Shown here: positions 1 to 7,643 of the stretch, piece after piece
Layout of the letters: each line of letters opens with the position of its first letter
How positions within the stretch are numbered: the first letter of the stretch is position 1
Source of the DNA: QNYZ01 sp964577615
GTDB lineage: Bacteria > Desulfobacterota > Desulfobacteria > Desulfobacterales > QNYZ01
DNA: 19,379 nucleotides
Assembly: GCA_964577615.1 (NCBI GenBank)
Contig: CAZNZW010000056.1
Span: 1-19,379 of the forward strand
Reading direction: 5' to 3'
Made by a program: the position numbers and the translations under genes
Notes under the pieces: model-generated
Told to the model about the DNA's origin: nothing
The model's input: only the letters and a program-made list of their open reading frames with translations
The model's database searches: none

Positions 1-194
1 CGGATAAAATAGTCAACATCCGGGACCAATTGTGAAAAGGCATTTAATTCACCGAGAAGCCGGTTGGCATCGTCCAGTAAAGAGACGAGCTCCGGATCAT
101 CCACCTCCCATGGGTGGTTGATTTTTTCGGGCGTGAAACTTTTATACTGATAGTGGTGCTCAAACGCTCCGGCTTGAAAATATGAAATTCTCAA
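1..194 (-). CDS. Fic family protein, N-terminal part (cut by window edge)
   Basis: This reading frame was found by translating the minus strand by hand; it runs off the left edge of the window. The visible residues include YQYKSFTPEKINHPW, LLDDANRLLGELNAFS and LVPDVDYFI, the typical N-terminal region of Fic/DOC-family proteins (Fic_N-like) that precedes the inhibitory helix and the HPFxxGNGR catalytic loop. Those later parts lie outside the window. Family members transfer AMP or other nucleotide groups to target proteins; many act as toxins or regulators. No ATG is available between the in-frame stop at 216-218 and the conserved part. I chose TTG at 192-194, which has a weak AGG seven bases upstream. 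TTG at 213-215 is the alternative. The missing ATG could also mean a decayed gene. The family call is fairly secure, while start and activity are not. Confidence 0.68.
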   Translation of the reverse strand, partial: MRISYFQAGAFEHHYQYKSFTPEKINHPWEVDDPELVSLLDDANRLLGELNAFSQLVPDVDYFI

Positions 195-224
195 CTGAGT
201 GCCTATTTTTAACAATTATTGGAT

Positions 225-301
225 GCATCTATTTAACATAAATAATTGGTTATGTCAAATAGATGCGCTAAATTGACATACCGAGGTGCTTATGTCAAAT
301 T
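225..301. promoter_or_regulatory. Four-site alternating operator-like array overlapping the fic promoter
   Basis: Four copies of an 11-bp element related to TTATGTCAAAT lie at 231-241 (minus), 250-260 (plus), 270-280 (minus) and 290-300 (plus). Orientation alternates and centres are 19-20 bp apart, about two DNA turns. The first two extend into a 17-bp inverted repeat (225-241 and 250-266, one mismatch, 8-bp spacer). The last two form an 11-bp inverted repeat (270-280 and 291-301, one mismatch, 10-bp spacer). On the minus strand each plus-oriented copy contains TTGACA. The copy at 253-258, followed after about 16 bp by TTAAAT, would make a leftward promoter for the Fic gene. A repressor binding as dimers at paired sites is the natural reading, but the binding protein is not identified. 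Confidence 0.6.
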
Positions 302-479
302 CGATACCTGTTTCAAATGAACGTATTGTGTTATGATGTTAATTAGTTGTGGTGAATCGCGTCAGATTGATCGGGAAGGGAAACAGATGCGGAGAGATAC
401 GGAGATACGTCCGTGAAATATTGACAAACTGTTTCGGGTTGAAATTCAGCGGGGGCAAAAAATCTTCAACAATTGCACC
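302..479. other. Non-coding spacer between fic and brnTA
   Basis: Together with the operator array this makes a gene-free stretch of about 320 bases between the divergent fic and brnT starts. I see only very short open frames, for example one of 27 codons from 335, with no ribosome binding site or recognisable product. A short repeated motif (cggaga followed by tac) occurs near 400-416. No RNA gene or mobile-element end was recognised. Confidence 0.4.
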
Positions 480-508
480 TTGACGAATAATTATAATATA
501 ATTATTAT
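480..508 (+). promoter_or_regulatory. brnTA promoter with perfect palindromic operator
   Basis: A sigma70-type promoter is visible: TTGACG at 480-485, a 17-bp spacer, and TATTAT at 503-508. Inside it lies a perfect odd palindrome at 486-506, with arms AATAATTATA and TATAATTATT around a central A at 496, covering the spacer and the start of the -10 box. BrnA-type antitoxins are ribbon-helix-helix or related DNA binders that repress their own promoter, so this palindrome is the probable BrnA operator. Transcription would start near 514-516, at the first codon of brnT. Confidence 0.65.
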
Positions 509-514
509 GTAATT

Positions 515-808
515 ATGAATAAATTGATCTTCACCTGGGATGATGATAAAAATATATCAAACAGGCGCAAACATGGAATTTCGTTTGAAGAAGCTCAAAC
601 TGTATTTTTTGATGAGAATGCTATTGAATTTGATGACCCTGATCATTCTATCAATGAGGATAGATTCATTCTTTTGGGTTTAGATCAAAGCCTTAAGATT
701 TTAGTGGTATGCCATTGCTATCGCAAGGATGACACTGAAATTCGAATTATCAGCGCGAGGAAGGCAACTAAAAGGGAGCAAATGTTTTATTTCAGGAGGT
801 TATCATGA
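515..808 (+). CDS. brnT: BrnT family toxin (type II toxin-antitoxin)
   Basis: This 97-residue protein has the features of BrnT toxins: an N-terminal FTWDDDKNISNRRKHGISFEEA stretch (WD/KxxxNxxKHGxxFeeA pattern), a central acidic strand region ending in RFILLGL, and a C-terminal EIRIISARKATKREQMFY motif (RiISaRkAtkrEr pattern). BrnT has a RelE-like fold and acts as a ribonuclease that blocks translation until bound by BrnA. Full length matches the usual 90-100 residues. The start ATG lies about 7 bases after the -10 box and has no Shine-Dalgarno sequence, so the transcript would be leaderless or nearly so. The gene overlaps brnA by four bases (ATGA). It is AT-rich compared with the genes to its right, which suggests recent acquisition. 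Confidence 0.9.
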   Translation: MNKLIFTWDDDKNISNRRKHGISFEEAQTVFFDENAIEFDDPDHSINEDRFILLGLDQSLKILVVCHCYRKDDTEIRIISARKATKREQMFYFRRLS

Positions 809-1023
809 GAAAAGAATACGATTTTGATAAAATGGCCGGGAGACGGAACCCTCATGCCAAGAATTTAAAAAAGCAAATAACCATGCGTATGGGTGTTGAT
901 ATTATAGAATATTTTAAAAATTTAGCTGAAGAAACAGGTGTGCCATATCAAAATTTAATTAATTTATATTTGCGTGATTGTATTCAATCAAATAGAAAAC
1001 TTTCCTTGAATTGGACCCCATAA
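805..1023 (+). CDS. brnA: BrnA family antitoxin
   Basis: This 72-residue protein follows brnT with an ATGA overlap. An ideal Shine-Dalgarno sequence (caggaggt) lies inside the end of brnT, so translation should be efficient. Residues about 18-62 (KNLKKQITMRMGVDIIEYFKN and TGVPYQNLINLYLRDCI) resemble the ribbon-helix-helix segment of BrnA and CopG-type antitoxins: a beta strand with alternating K/Q/T/R residues, then two helices. The basic stretch around residue 12 (AGRRNPHAKNLKK) would link the toxin-binding and DNA-binding parts. The likely role is to neutralise BrnT and repress the shared promoter. The family assignment rests mainly on gene order and this pattern; it is slightly shorter than many BrnA proteins. 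Confidence 0.85.
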   Translation: MRKEYDFDKMAGRRNPHAKNLKKQITMRMGVDIIEYFKNLAEETGVPYQNLINLYLRDCIQSNRKLSLNWTP

Positions 1024-1099
1024 AATGCGGAATCGGGTGGCCGGAGGTTTATTCTCGTGGCTGCCGGGGCTGGGCCGGATGGCATTTTCCGCCTGATTA

Positions 1100-2104
1100 T
1101 TACCGGATCTCTTCCTTCAACAGGCAGCAGGCGATCCGGTACAACGGCACGCCATCAGGGCCATAGGCCAGGTTGCCGGGCTGGACGAGCTTGTTCATCA
1201 CGCAGCCTTCGGGGATGTCGAGGCGGAACAGATCGGTTTCGTTGATCGGTGGTTGCGCCTCCAGGCGGTTATCTTCAAATGCCAGGGCGTGGATGGGGTA
1301 GTCTTCGCACAGCGGGCAGCGGTAGACCCGGCCGTTGGGGAAAATGAAGTAGTTGTCGGCAACGTTGCCGGCGCATTCGAAGGATTCGTCCGGATTAAGA
1401 AATACCTTGGGATAGATTACGGTGATGCCTGTTTCGGCCACCTGCCGAGCCACGGCAGGGACAATCGTCTGCCAGTTTTGTCGGGAGACCTGGCCCATGG
1501 CGGGATCTTCCCCCACGGACGGCCCGCGGATGCCGAGCACCTGGATGAAAAACCGGGAGACGCCCAGGTCGGCTAGCAGCGGCGGCATATGGGCCAGATG
1601 GTCGATATTGGCGGAACTGACCGTATAGATCAGGCTGACGGCGAAACCCCGGGCGACGGCATTGCGAATCCCCGCAGTGCAGGTGTCGAAGGAACCGGCG
1701 CCCCGGATCGGGTCGTTTATTTTGGCGGTCGGGCCGTCGAGGCTGAACGAGAGGTAATCGACATCGTCGGGCGTGACCTTGTCTAAAAAGTCGTGGAAAA
1801 GATAGCCGTTGGTGTCCACAGTCACGGACGCATAGCCCAGATGCCGGGCATGGCCGATGGCCTTGGCCAGGTCGGGGTGAAGGGTGGGCTCGCCGCCGAG
1901 AAAAATCACATTGACCGGCCGCTGGTTGGTGGAAAAAGCCGCCAGCCAGCGGCGGATCGTGTCGATATCAAGAGGCTCGTGGCCGTGCTGGCCCGGATTG
2001 ATATAGCAGTGCCGGCAGTTGAGGTTGCACTGCGTCAGGATGTGAAAGAAAACATTGGCGGCGTTTTTGGAAAATGCCACTGTTTTTTTCCGCAGCCTGG
2101 CCAT
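1100..2104 (-). CDS. Radical SAM protein with Cys-rich C-terminal region
   Basis: A 334-residue radical SAM enzyme. The [4Fe-4S]/SAM motif C-x3-C-x2-C is at residues 26-33 (CNLNCRHC), followed by the GGEP motif (FLGGEPTLHP, about residue 70) and the TNG strand motif. The C-terminal third has further cysteines (FECAGN, VYRCPLCEDYP, EGC, a terminal CC) reminiscent of SPASM/twitch auxiliary cluster domains, though the full SPASM pattern is not clear. Relatives modify peptides or act in cofactor synthesis; the substrate cannot be read from the sequence. Its ATG directly abuts the purF stop codon with no base between, so the two genes should be co-transcribed and translationally coupled. It is the last gene of the leftward cluster. 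Confidence 0.85.
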   Translation of the reverse strand: MARLRKKTVAFSKNAANVFFHILTQCNLNCRHCYINPGQHGHEPLDIDTIRRWLAAFSTNQRPVNVIFLGGEPTLHPDLAKAIGHARHLGYASVTVDTNGYLFHDFLDKVTPDDVDYLSFSLDGPTAKINDPIRGAGSFDTCTAGIRNAVARGFAVSLIYTVSSANIDHLAHMPPLLADLGVSRFFIQVLGIRGPSVGEDPAMGQVSRQNWQTIVPAVARQVAETGITVIYPKVFLNPDESFECAGNVADNYFIFPNGRVYRCPLCEDYPIHALAFEDNRLEAQPPINETDLFRLDIPEGCVMNKLVQPGNLAYGPDGVPLYRIACCLLKEEIR

Positions 2105-3625
2105 TTACCGCTGGCCCATACAGAATTTGGACAGATTCTGGTCGAAATCGACGGGATAGCAGCCGTCGAAACAGGCTTTGCAGAATTTACGGTCCGGGTT
2201 TTCCATGCCGGTTGATTTGAGCAGGCCGTCCAGGCTCAGGTAATAGAGGGAATCCAGACCGAGATAATCAGCCAGTTCATCCACGGGCATTTTACTGGCA
2301 ATCAGTTCTCCCCGGGTGGAAAAATCGATGCCGTAGTGGCAGGGAAACCGGTGGGCCGGCCCGCTGACCCGCATATGAACCTTGTTAACGCCCAGAGCCT
2401 TGAGCGCCTTGACCCGGGTTTTCACCGTGGTGCCGCGGATAATTGAATCTTCGATGATGATGATATCCTTGCCTGTCAGCAGGCTTTTAACCGGGTTGAG
2501 CTTGATCCGGACGCCAAAATCCCGCATGCTCTGGGTTGGTTGAATAAAAGTCCGGCCCACGTAATGGTTCCGGATCATGCCCATCTCAAAAGGGATCCCG
2601 GCCGCTTCGGCGTACCCCAGCGCGGCGTAGGTCCCTGAATCGGGGAAAGGCATGACCAGATCAGCGTCCACCGGTGCTTCCTCGGCCAGGCGGCGGCCGT
2701 GGGCCTTGCGGATTTCGTAGACGGTCTTGTTGAAAAAGATGCTGTCTGGACGGGCAAAATAGATAAACTCGAAGATGCAGAAAGCGCGATCCGGGGACTG
2801 GCCGGCCGGGATGCTCCGGACGCCGTCTTTACCGATGATGACGATTTCACCGGGGTCGAGTTCCCGGATCAGTTCGGCTTCCACCAGGTCCAGAGCGCAT
2901 GATTCCGATGCGAGGACATAACTGCCGTTGAGTCTGCCCAGACAGAGCGGCCGGAACCCGTGGGGATCTTTTATGCCGACGATTTCGCCTTCACTGGTCA
3001 TCATAATCATGGAAAAGGCGCCTTCGAGCCGCTTGACCGTTTCCACGATGGCCTGTTCGAATCCCAGCTGAATATTTTTAACAAAAAGGTGAAGAAAAAC
3101 CTCGCTGTCGATGGTGGTCTGGAAAATCGAACCGGATTCCTCCAGTTCTTTTTTCAGATGGTGGGCATTGACCAGGTTGCCGTTGTGGGCCACCGCATAG
3201 GACCGTTTGCGGTGATGAACAACAAATGGCTGGGCATTGGCCAGAATCGATGACCCGGTGGTGGAATAGCGGACGTGGCCGACGGCGCTGGTTCCCTTGA
3301 GCTGGTCCAGATGCCGGTCATCAAACACGTCGGCAACCAGGCCCATGCCCATGTGGCCGACCACCTGCTGGTCCTGAATCGTGGCGATACCGGCGCTTTC
3401 CTGCCCCCGGTGTTGAAGGGCATACAGGCCGAAATAGGTCATCCGCGTGGCTTCGGGGTGGCCGTAAATGCCGAACAGACCGCAGGCATCCCGGGGCCGG
3501 TCCGCCGGTGGCGCCAGATGATCAGCTGATGAAACCGGCGCTACGCGCGGCCGGGAGATGGTGGCAGAAGACGTATCCGGCCAGTTTTTTACGGGATAAT
3601 CCAGGGGGAGCGGAGTTGTTTTCAA
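2105..3625 (-). CDS. purF: Amidophosphoribosyltransferase, iron-sulfur type
   Basis: PurF transfers ammonia from glutamine to PRPP, the first committed step of purine synthesis. The class II glutaminase domain begins at Cys48 (ACGLFGIYG), followed by LYALQHRGQESAGI and the AHNGNL loop. The phosphoribosyltransferase part carries the PRPP-binding motif IIIIEDSIIRGTT. Cysteines in RAFCIFEF, RFPCHYGID and KFCKACFDGC match the four [4Fe-4S] ligands of the Bacillus-type, propeptide-processed enzyme. The start is TTG at 3623-3625, with AGAGGA six bases upstream; no ATG precedes Cys48. This start implies a 47-residue propeptide, much longer than the 11 residues of B. subtilis PurF. The gene sits 37 bases after the glutamate synthase fusion gene and abuts the radical SAM gene. 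Confidence 0.95.
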   Translation of the reverse strand: MKTTPLPLDYPVKNWPDTSSATISRPRVAPVSSADHLAPPADRPRDACGLFGIYGHPEATRMTYFGLYALQHRGQESAGIATIQDQQVVGHMGMGLVADVFDDRHLDQLKGTSAVGHVRYSTTGSSILANAQPFVVHHRKRSYAVAHNGNLVNAHHLKKELEESGSIFQTTIDSEVFLHLFVKNIQLGFEQAIVETVKRLEGAFSMIMMTSEGEIVGIKDPHGFRPLCLGRLNGSYVLASESCALDLVEAELIRELDPGEIVIIGKDGVRSIPAGQSPDRAFCIFEFIYFARPDSIFFNKTVYEIRKAHGRRLAEEAPVDADLVMPFPDSGTYAALGYAEAAGIPFEMGMIRNHYVGRTFIQPTQSMRDFGVRIKLNPVKSLLTGKDIIIIEDSIIRGTTVKTRVKALKALGVNKVHMRVSGPAHRFPCHYGIDFSTRGELIASKMPVDELADYLGLDSLYYLSLDGLLKSTGMENPDRKFCKACFDGCYPVDFDQNLSKFCMGQR

Positions 3626-3662
3626 AATTTTTCCTCTGCAATTCAGTTAAAACCGGACCATA

Positions 3663-5993
3663 TTACCTCAGGGGATTATTTTCAACCAGATTCCAGATTC
3701 CGCAGGGGCAGACGGCACCGCAAAATCCACATCCAATGCACCGGTCGGCATCAACAACGTATTCAAAATCAGCATTGCCGGACTGCCGTCGGGAAATGGC
3801 TGCCTGGGGACAGAGGGTGACGCAGATTTCGCAGTCCCGGCAGGTGCCGCAGGAGGAACACTGGCTGCCGCACGTATCGGTATCGGAATATTCGGTAATT
3901 CGCGGGTCAAAGTATTCCAGGGTCACCCGGCTTGTATCAATGACCGGTCGCAGCCGCCCGGCGGGCCGTTTTCCCGAAACAATATCATCAATGGCGTCGG
4001 CAGCCCGGCGACCGGCCCCGATGGCATCGGTGAGCAGGCCGGGTTTCACCACATCGCCGATGGCAAAAACGTCGGGCGCACTGGTTTGGCCGAAGGTATC
4101 CGTCCCCACGAATCCGGCTTCGGTTTGAATATCATCGGGCAGAAAACCGATTTCCGGGGCATCACCGATCGAAACGAACACCGTATCGGCCAGCATCACC
4201 TCTCCGGAGGTCAGCACCACACCCGCGTCGGTAATCTCTTTGGTAAAACAGGGCCATTTGAATTTGGCGCCGACCTTTTCAGCCTCGGCCCGTTCCTTGC
4301 CGAACGATGCCGGGGCCTGAATATCGATCAGGGTAATGTTTTCGGCACCCAGCTGATGGGCCACGGCCGCCACGTCACAGCCGACATTCCCAGCGCCGAT
4401 GATCACCACGCGTTTGCCCACCGTGGCCGTTCCCGCTTTGGCCCGGGATAGAAAATCGAGGGCTGTAGTCAGCCGGTCGCTGCCCGGAATGGGAAGGGTG
4501 CGGGGGTGACTGGCGCCCACGGCGAGAATGGTAAAATCAGATTCAGTGCGGATGCGGCCGAAGGTGTCGGCATCGATGGCCTTTTTTACCTGAACGCGGG
4601 GAATCACCTCCCGGAGCCGTGCCAGTTCCCGGTCAATGACTTCTTCGGGGATGCGCAGACTGGGAATGGCACCGGTGATTTTTCCCCCCAGGCGGGCGGC
4701 GGTATCGTAAACAACGGTATTGTGGCCTTTCAGACGGAGCTGCCAGGCCACCGACAGCCCGGCCGGACCGCCGCCGATCACGGCGATGCGGGTCTTGCCG
4801 AGGGGGGGCAGCTCGGGCATTGCCGCGTTGATACTGGCTTTGCCCAGCAGCGTCACATCCACCGGTTCGATCAAGGCCGTCTGTTTGGTACAGGCCGTCA
4901 TACAGGGGCTGGGGCAGAGATACCCACAGACCGCGGCGGGAAACGGGGTATAGCTCAGGGCCAGATCCACGGCTTCGTCGATCCGGCCTTCCCGGATCAG
5001 CCGCCATCGCTCCTGGACCGGTATCCCGGTGGGACAGGTGGCCTCGCAGGGGGCGGCATACTTACGGTTTTCCCAGACCGGGACAAAGCGGCGCAGATCA
5101 GCGGTGGGTACCAGTGGGATCGGGCTGCGGTCGATATCGGTCAGGTCGCCGACCAGACCGCCGTTACCCAGCTCTTTGTCCCAGATCTGATGCCGGAAAT
5201 CGGACATCGCCCGCAGGGGGCGGCCCTTTTTTTCCATGGGGGTCCGGGCCCGGATCAGTGACCAGGTGTCTCTGTCTGCCAGGTCGTTGAAAAGTTCATC
5301 GCGGCCAATCCGGCTAAGAAAAATCTTCAGGTTGTCCTGCAGCCAGTGATACGCATCCTCATCGATGGGGATCTGCCTGGCATCGGCTTCACTGAATCCA
5401 TGATGGGGGCCCCGGAAAAAAATCCGGCCGCCCACCATCCCGACCAGAGGTCGGTACCCGAGCGTATTGTCCGGATTCTGGGCCTCGTATCCGCAGATCA
5501 CGGCCACCCCCCCGGCCATGAACTCGCCGAAATAATCACCGGCGCCGCCCAGGACCCAGAGCTCGGGCGGGTCGAAGCGGGGGTTGTGCTTGGTCATGGT
5601 CATGCCCCGGGCACCGATGTTTCCACCGATATAAATCTTCCCCTGGGCCATGGCGTTGGCCACACCGTTGCCCGCGTGACCGTGTACGCAGATATGGGCG
5701 CCGGCGTTGAGCCAGCCCACATCATCGGATGCCGGGCCGAAAATATCGATATCCGTGTTGGGAAATCCCATGGCGCCGACCCGCTGACCGGGATGGCCCG
5801 TGATCCGGATGCTGACGGGATCGTCTCCGGCCGTAAACAGACGGCCGCCGATGCCATGCTGACCGAAAGCTTCGATGGTCAGTCGCCGACAACCGTCGGC
5901 CACCGCTGCCTGGATTTTTTCCTCCAGAACGCGGGTTTCGATCCGGGCTCCGTTCACTTTTCCCGAAATATTTATATGTGTGTTGTCACTCAT
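3663..5993 (-). CDS. Fused GltB3-like/GltD-like glutamate synthase subunit with C-terminal ferredoxin
   Basis: This 776-residue protein joins three modules. Residues about 1-245 are the GXGXG beta-helix domain of the glutamate synthase alpha subunit C-terminus (GQHGIGGRLFTAGDD, GHAGNGVANAMAQGKIYIGG, GGAGDYFGEFMAGG). Residues about 313-670 are a GltD-type NAD(P)H:acceptor reductase: a Cys-rich Fer4_20 segment (CEATCPTGIP and CGYLCPSPCMTAC), an FAD motif near 402 (VIGGGPAGLSVAW), a nucleotide motif near 527 (VIIGAGNVGCDVA), and a final FAD motif (AIGDVVKPGLLTDAI). Residues about 705-770 are a dicluster ferredoxin (CRDCEICVTLCP and CIGCGFCGAVCP). It should pass electrons to the synthase subunit encoded just upstream. 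The start has GGAG eight bases before ATG. In archaea and many sulfate reducers GltB3 is usually a separate gene. Confidence 0.88.
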   Translation of the reverse strand: MSDNTHINISGKVNGARIETRVLEEKIQAAVADGCRRLTIEAFGQHGIGGRLFTAGDDPVSIRITGHPGQRVGAMGFPNTDIDIFGPASDDVGWLNAGAHICVHGHAGNGVANAMAQGKIYIGGNIGARGMTMTKHNPRFDPPELWVLGGAGDYFGEFMAGGVAVICGYEAQNPDNTLGYRPLVGMVGGRIFFRGPHHGFSEADARQIPIDEDAYHWLQDNLKIFLSRIGRDELFNDLADRDTWSLIRARTPMEKKGRPLRAMSDFRHQIWDKELGNGGLVGDLTDIDRSPIPLVPTADLRRFVPVWENRKYAAPCEATCPTGIPVQERWRLIREGRIDEAVDLALSYTPFPAAVCGYLCPSPCMTACTKQTALIEPVDVTLLGKASINAAMPELPPLGKTRIAVIGGGPAGLSVAWQLRLKGHNTVVYDTAARLGGKITGAIPSLRIPEEVIDRELARLREVIPRVQVKKAIDADTFGRIRTESDFTILAVGASHPRTLPIPGSDRLTTALDFLSRAKAGTATVGKRVVIIGAGNVGCDVAAVAHQLGAENITLIDIQAPASFGKERAEAEKVGAKFKWPCFTKEITDAGVVLTSGEVMLADTVFVSIGDAPEIGFLPDDIQTEAGFVGTDTFGQTSAPDVFAIGDVVKPGLLTDAIGAGRRAADAIDDIVSGKRPAGRLRPVIDTSRVTLEYFDPRITEYSDTDTCGSQCSSCGTCRDCEICVTLCPQAAISRRQSGNADFEYVVDADRCIGCGFCGAVCPCGIWNLVENNPLR

Positions 5994-6008
5994 TTAGATG
6001 CTCCGGTT

Positions 6009-7643
6009 TTACACCACGTATTTGATCTGAAGTCTTTCGGCCGCATGATGGTCGTCGATACCCAGGGCGTCTGACATGCCGACGGGCAGGGCCGTGGATC
6101 GCCCCAGGGGGGCCACAATCTTTTTTAGTTCAATATCAAAGCTCAAAAAAAGGTCGACTACCCGCTGGGCCACATTGTCGACATCCAGACGCCGATACAG
6201 GCGGGGGTCCTGGGAAGTGATCCCCTTGGGACACCGGCCAAGGTTACAGATGTTGCACCGGTCGTTTTCCGATCCCACACAGCCGGCCGCCGCCTGCATG
6301 ACGTATTTTCCAATCTGAACGCCGCTGGCGCCCAGCATGATCAGGGCGGCGGCATTGGCGGCCAGGTTGCCCGTTTTGCCGATCCCGCCCCCGGCGAAAA
6401 GGGGGATTTCGTTTTGCTTGCCAAGCTTGACCAGGGTCAGGTAGGCATCCCGGATGTTGCTGGCGATGGGGTGCCCCATGTGATTCATCGAGACGTTGTA
6501 GGCCGCGCCGGTACCGCCGTCTTCACCGTCGATGGCCAGACCGGCCGCATAGGCGTTGCGGCTCAGGTTATTCAAAACGGCCATGGCCGTGGAGGTTGCC
6601 GAAATTTTAGGATAAACGGGCACCCGGAACCCGGTGGCCATGTACATGGACTGGATCATTTTGGCCACGGATTCCTCAATGGAATACTTGGTCTGGTGGG
6701 TCGGGGGGCTGGGCAGGTTGATCCCCGGCGGCACCCCGCGGATGGCGGCAATGAGCTGATTGACCTTGTGCCACATGAGCAGCCCGCCGTCGCCGGGCTT
6801 GGCGCCCTGTCCGTATTTGATTTCGATGGCGCAGGGGTCTTCCTTCATCTCGGGCAGGGCGTGAATGATTTCATCCCATCCGAAATAGCCGCTGGCCACC
6901 TGCAGAATCACGTATTTTAGAAATCGGGAGCGAAGCAGCCGTGGCGGGCATCCGCCTTCTCCGGTACTGATCCGGACAGGCATGTTCAACTCTTCGTTGA
7001 GATAGGCGACGCCCAGCTGCAGCCCTTCCCACATATTGGGTGACAGCGCGCCGAACGACATCCCGCCGATGATCAGTGGATAGATTTCCCTGACCGGCGG
7101 AATCCAGCCGTTTTCCCGCAGGAACCTCAGGTTATCCTCGGGCGGCAGGACGCGGCCGAGCAGCGTGCGCAGTTCAAACTCGTGGCGGCCGGCGTCCAGG
7201 GCCGGGTCGGTCAACATGGAGATGCGGATGAATTTAATCCGGTCAAGGAGGCTTCCCGGTACATTGCGGCGACCGCCGCGGCGGCGGGGCTGGCCGCCCC
7301 GGTTCATGTGAAACCGCAGTTTGTCGGCACCGGTATTCCGCATCGGTTTGATGGCGTCGTTGGGGCAGACCATCTGGCAGGTGGCGCATCCCACGCACCG
7401 GTAGGCCGGGTCGGTTTTCTGTCGGATCCCGTAGTAAACGGTGTGCTCATCAACGATGTCGGCCTTGGCGTTCAGGACAGTGTTGACGATCCGTTTGCGA
7501 AACACGGCCGGCTCGATGGCCTGAACCGGGCAGACCGCCGTGCACTGGCCGCACAGGGTACACCGGTCTTTATTCCAGAGAATCTGCCAGGGCAGATCGC
7601 TGACGCTCAGTGTAGACGGGGTAATTTTTCGGTTTGACGGCAT
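6009..7643 (-). CDS. Glutamate synthase central subunit, FMN/Fe-S (GltB2-like)
   Basis: A 544-residue subunit of the archaeal-type split glutamate synthase. It has an N-terminal dicluster ferredoxin (cysteines 28, 31, 34, 38 and 83, 86, 89, 93) followed by the FMN-binding TIM-barrel synthase domain (PLIIGGMSFGALSPN, RISTGEGGCPPRL, IKYGQGAKPGDGG, LAIDGEDGGTGAA, AGGGIGKTGNLAANAAALIMLGA). Near the C-terminus are the [3Fe-4S] ligands C463, C466 and C471 (CNICNLGRCPKGI). The role is to convert 2-oxoglutarate plus ammonia to glutamate with electrons from the ferredoxin/GltD part. The ATG at 7643 overlaps the end of the glutaminase gene by 37 bases in another frame and has GGGAGA seven bases upstream. 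It lies 15 bases before the fused GltB3-GltD gene. Confidence 0.92.
   Translation of the reverse strand: MPSNRKITPSTLSVSDLPWQILWNKDRCTLCGQCTAVCPVQAIEPAVFRKRIVNTVLNAKADIVDEHTVYYGIRQKTDPAYRCVGCATCQMVCPNDAIKPMRNTGADKLRFHMNRGGQPRRRGGRRNVPGSLLDRIKFIRISMLTDPALDAGRHEFELRTLLGRVLPPEDNLRFLRENGWIPPVREIYPLIIGGMSFGALSPNMWEGLQLGVAYLNEELNMPVRISTGEGGCPPRLLRSRFLKYVILQVASGYFGWDEIIHALPEMKEDPCAIEIKYGQGAKPGDGGLLMWHKVNQLIAAIRGVPPGINLPSPPTHQTKYSIEESVAKMIQSMYMATGFRVPVYPKISATSTAMAVLNNLSRNAYAAGLAIDGEDGGTGAAYNVSMNHMGHPIASNIRDAYLTLVKLGKQNEIPLFAGGGIGKTGNLAANAAALIMLGASGVQIGKYVMQAAAGCVGSENDRCNICNLGRCPKGITSQDPRLYRRLDVDNVAQRVVDLFLSFDIELKKIVAPLGRSTALPVGMSDALGIDDHHAAERLQIKYVV

Noticed and set aside
1023..1090. AAAATGC/GCATTTT pair between brnA and the radical SAM gene as a bidirectional terminator
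   Set aside because: The arms are more than 50 bases apart with no stable stem between them, so the structure is doubtful.
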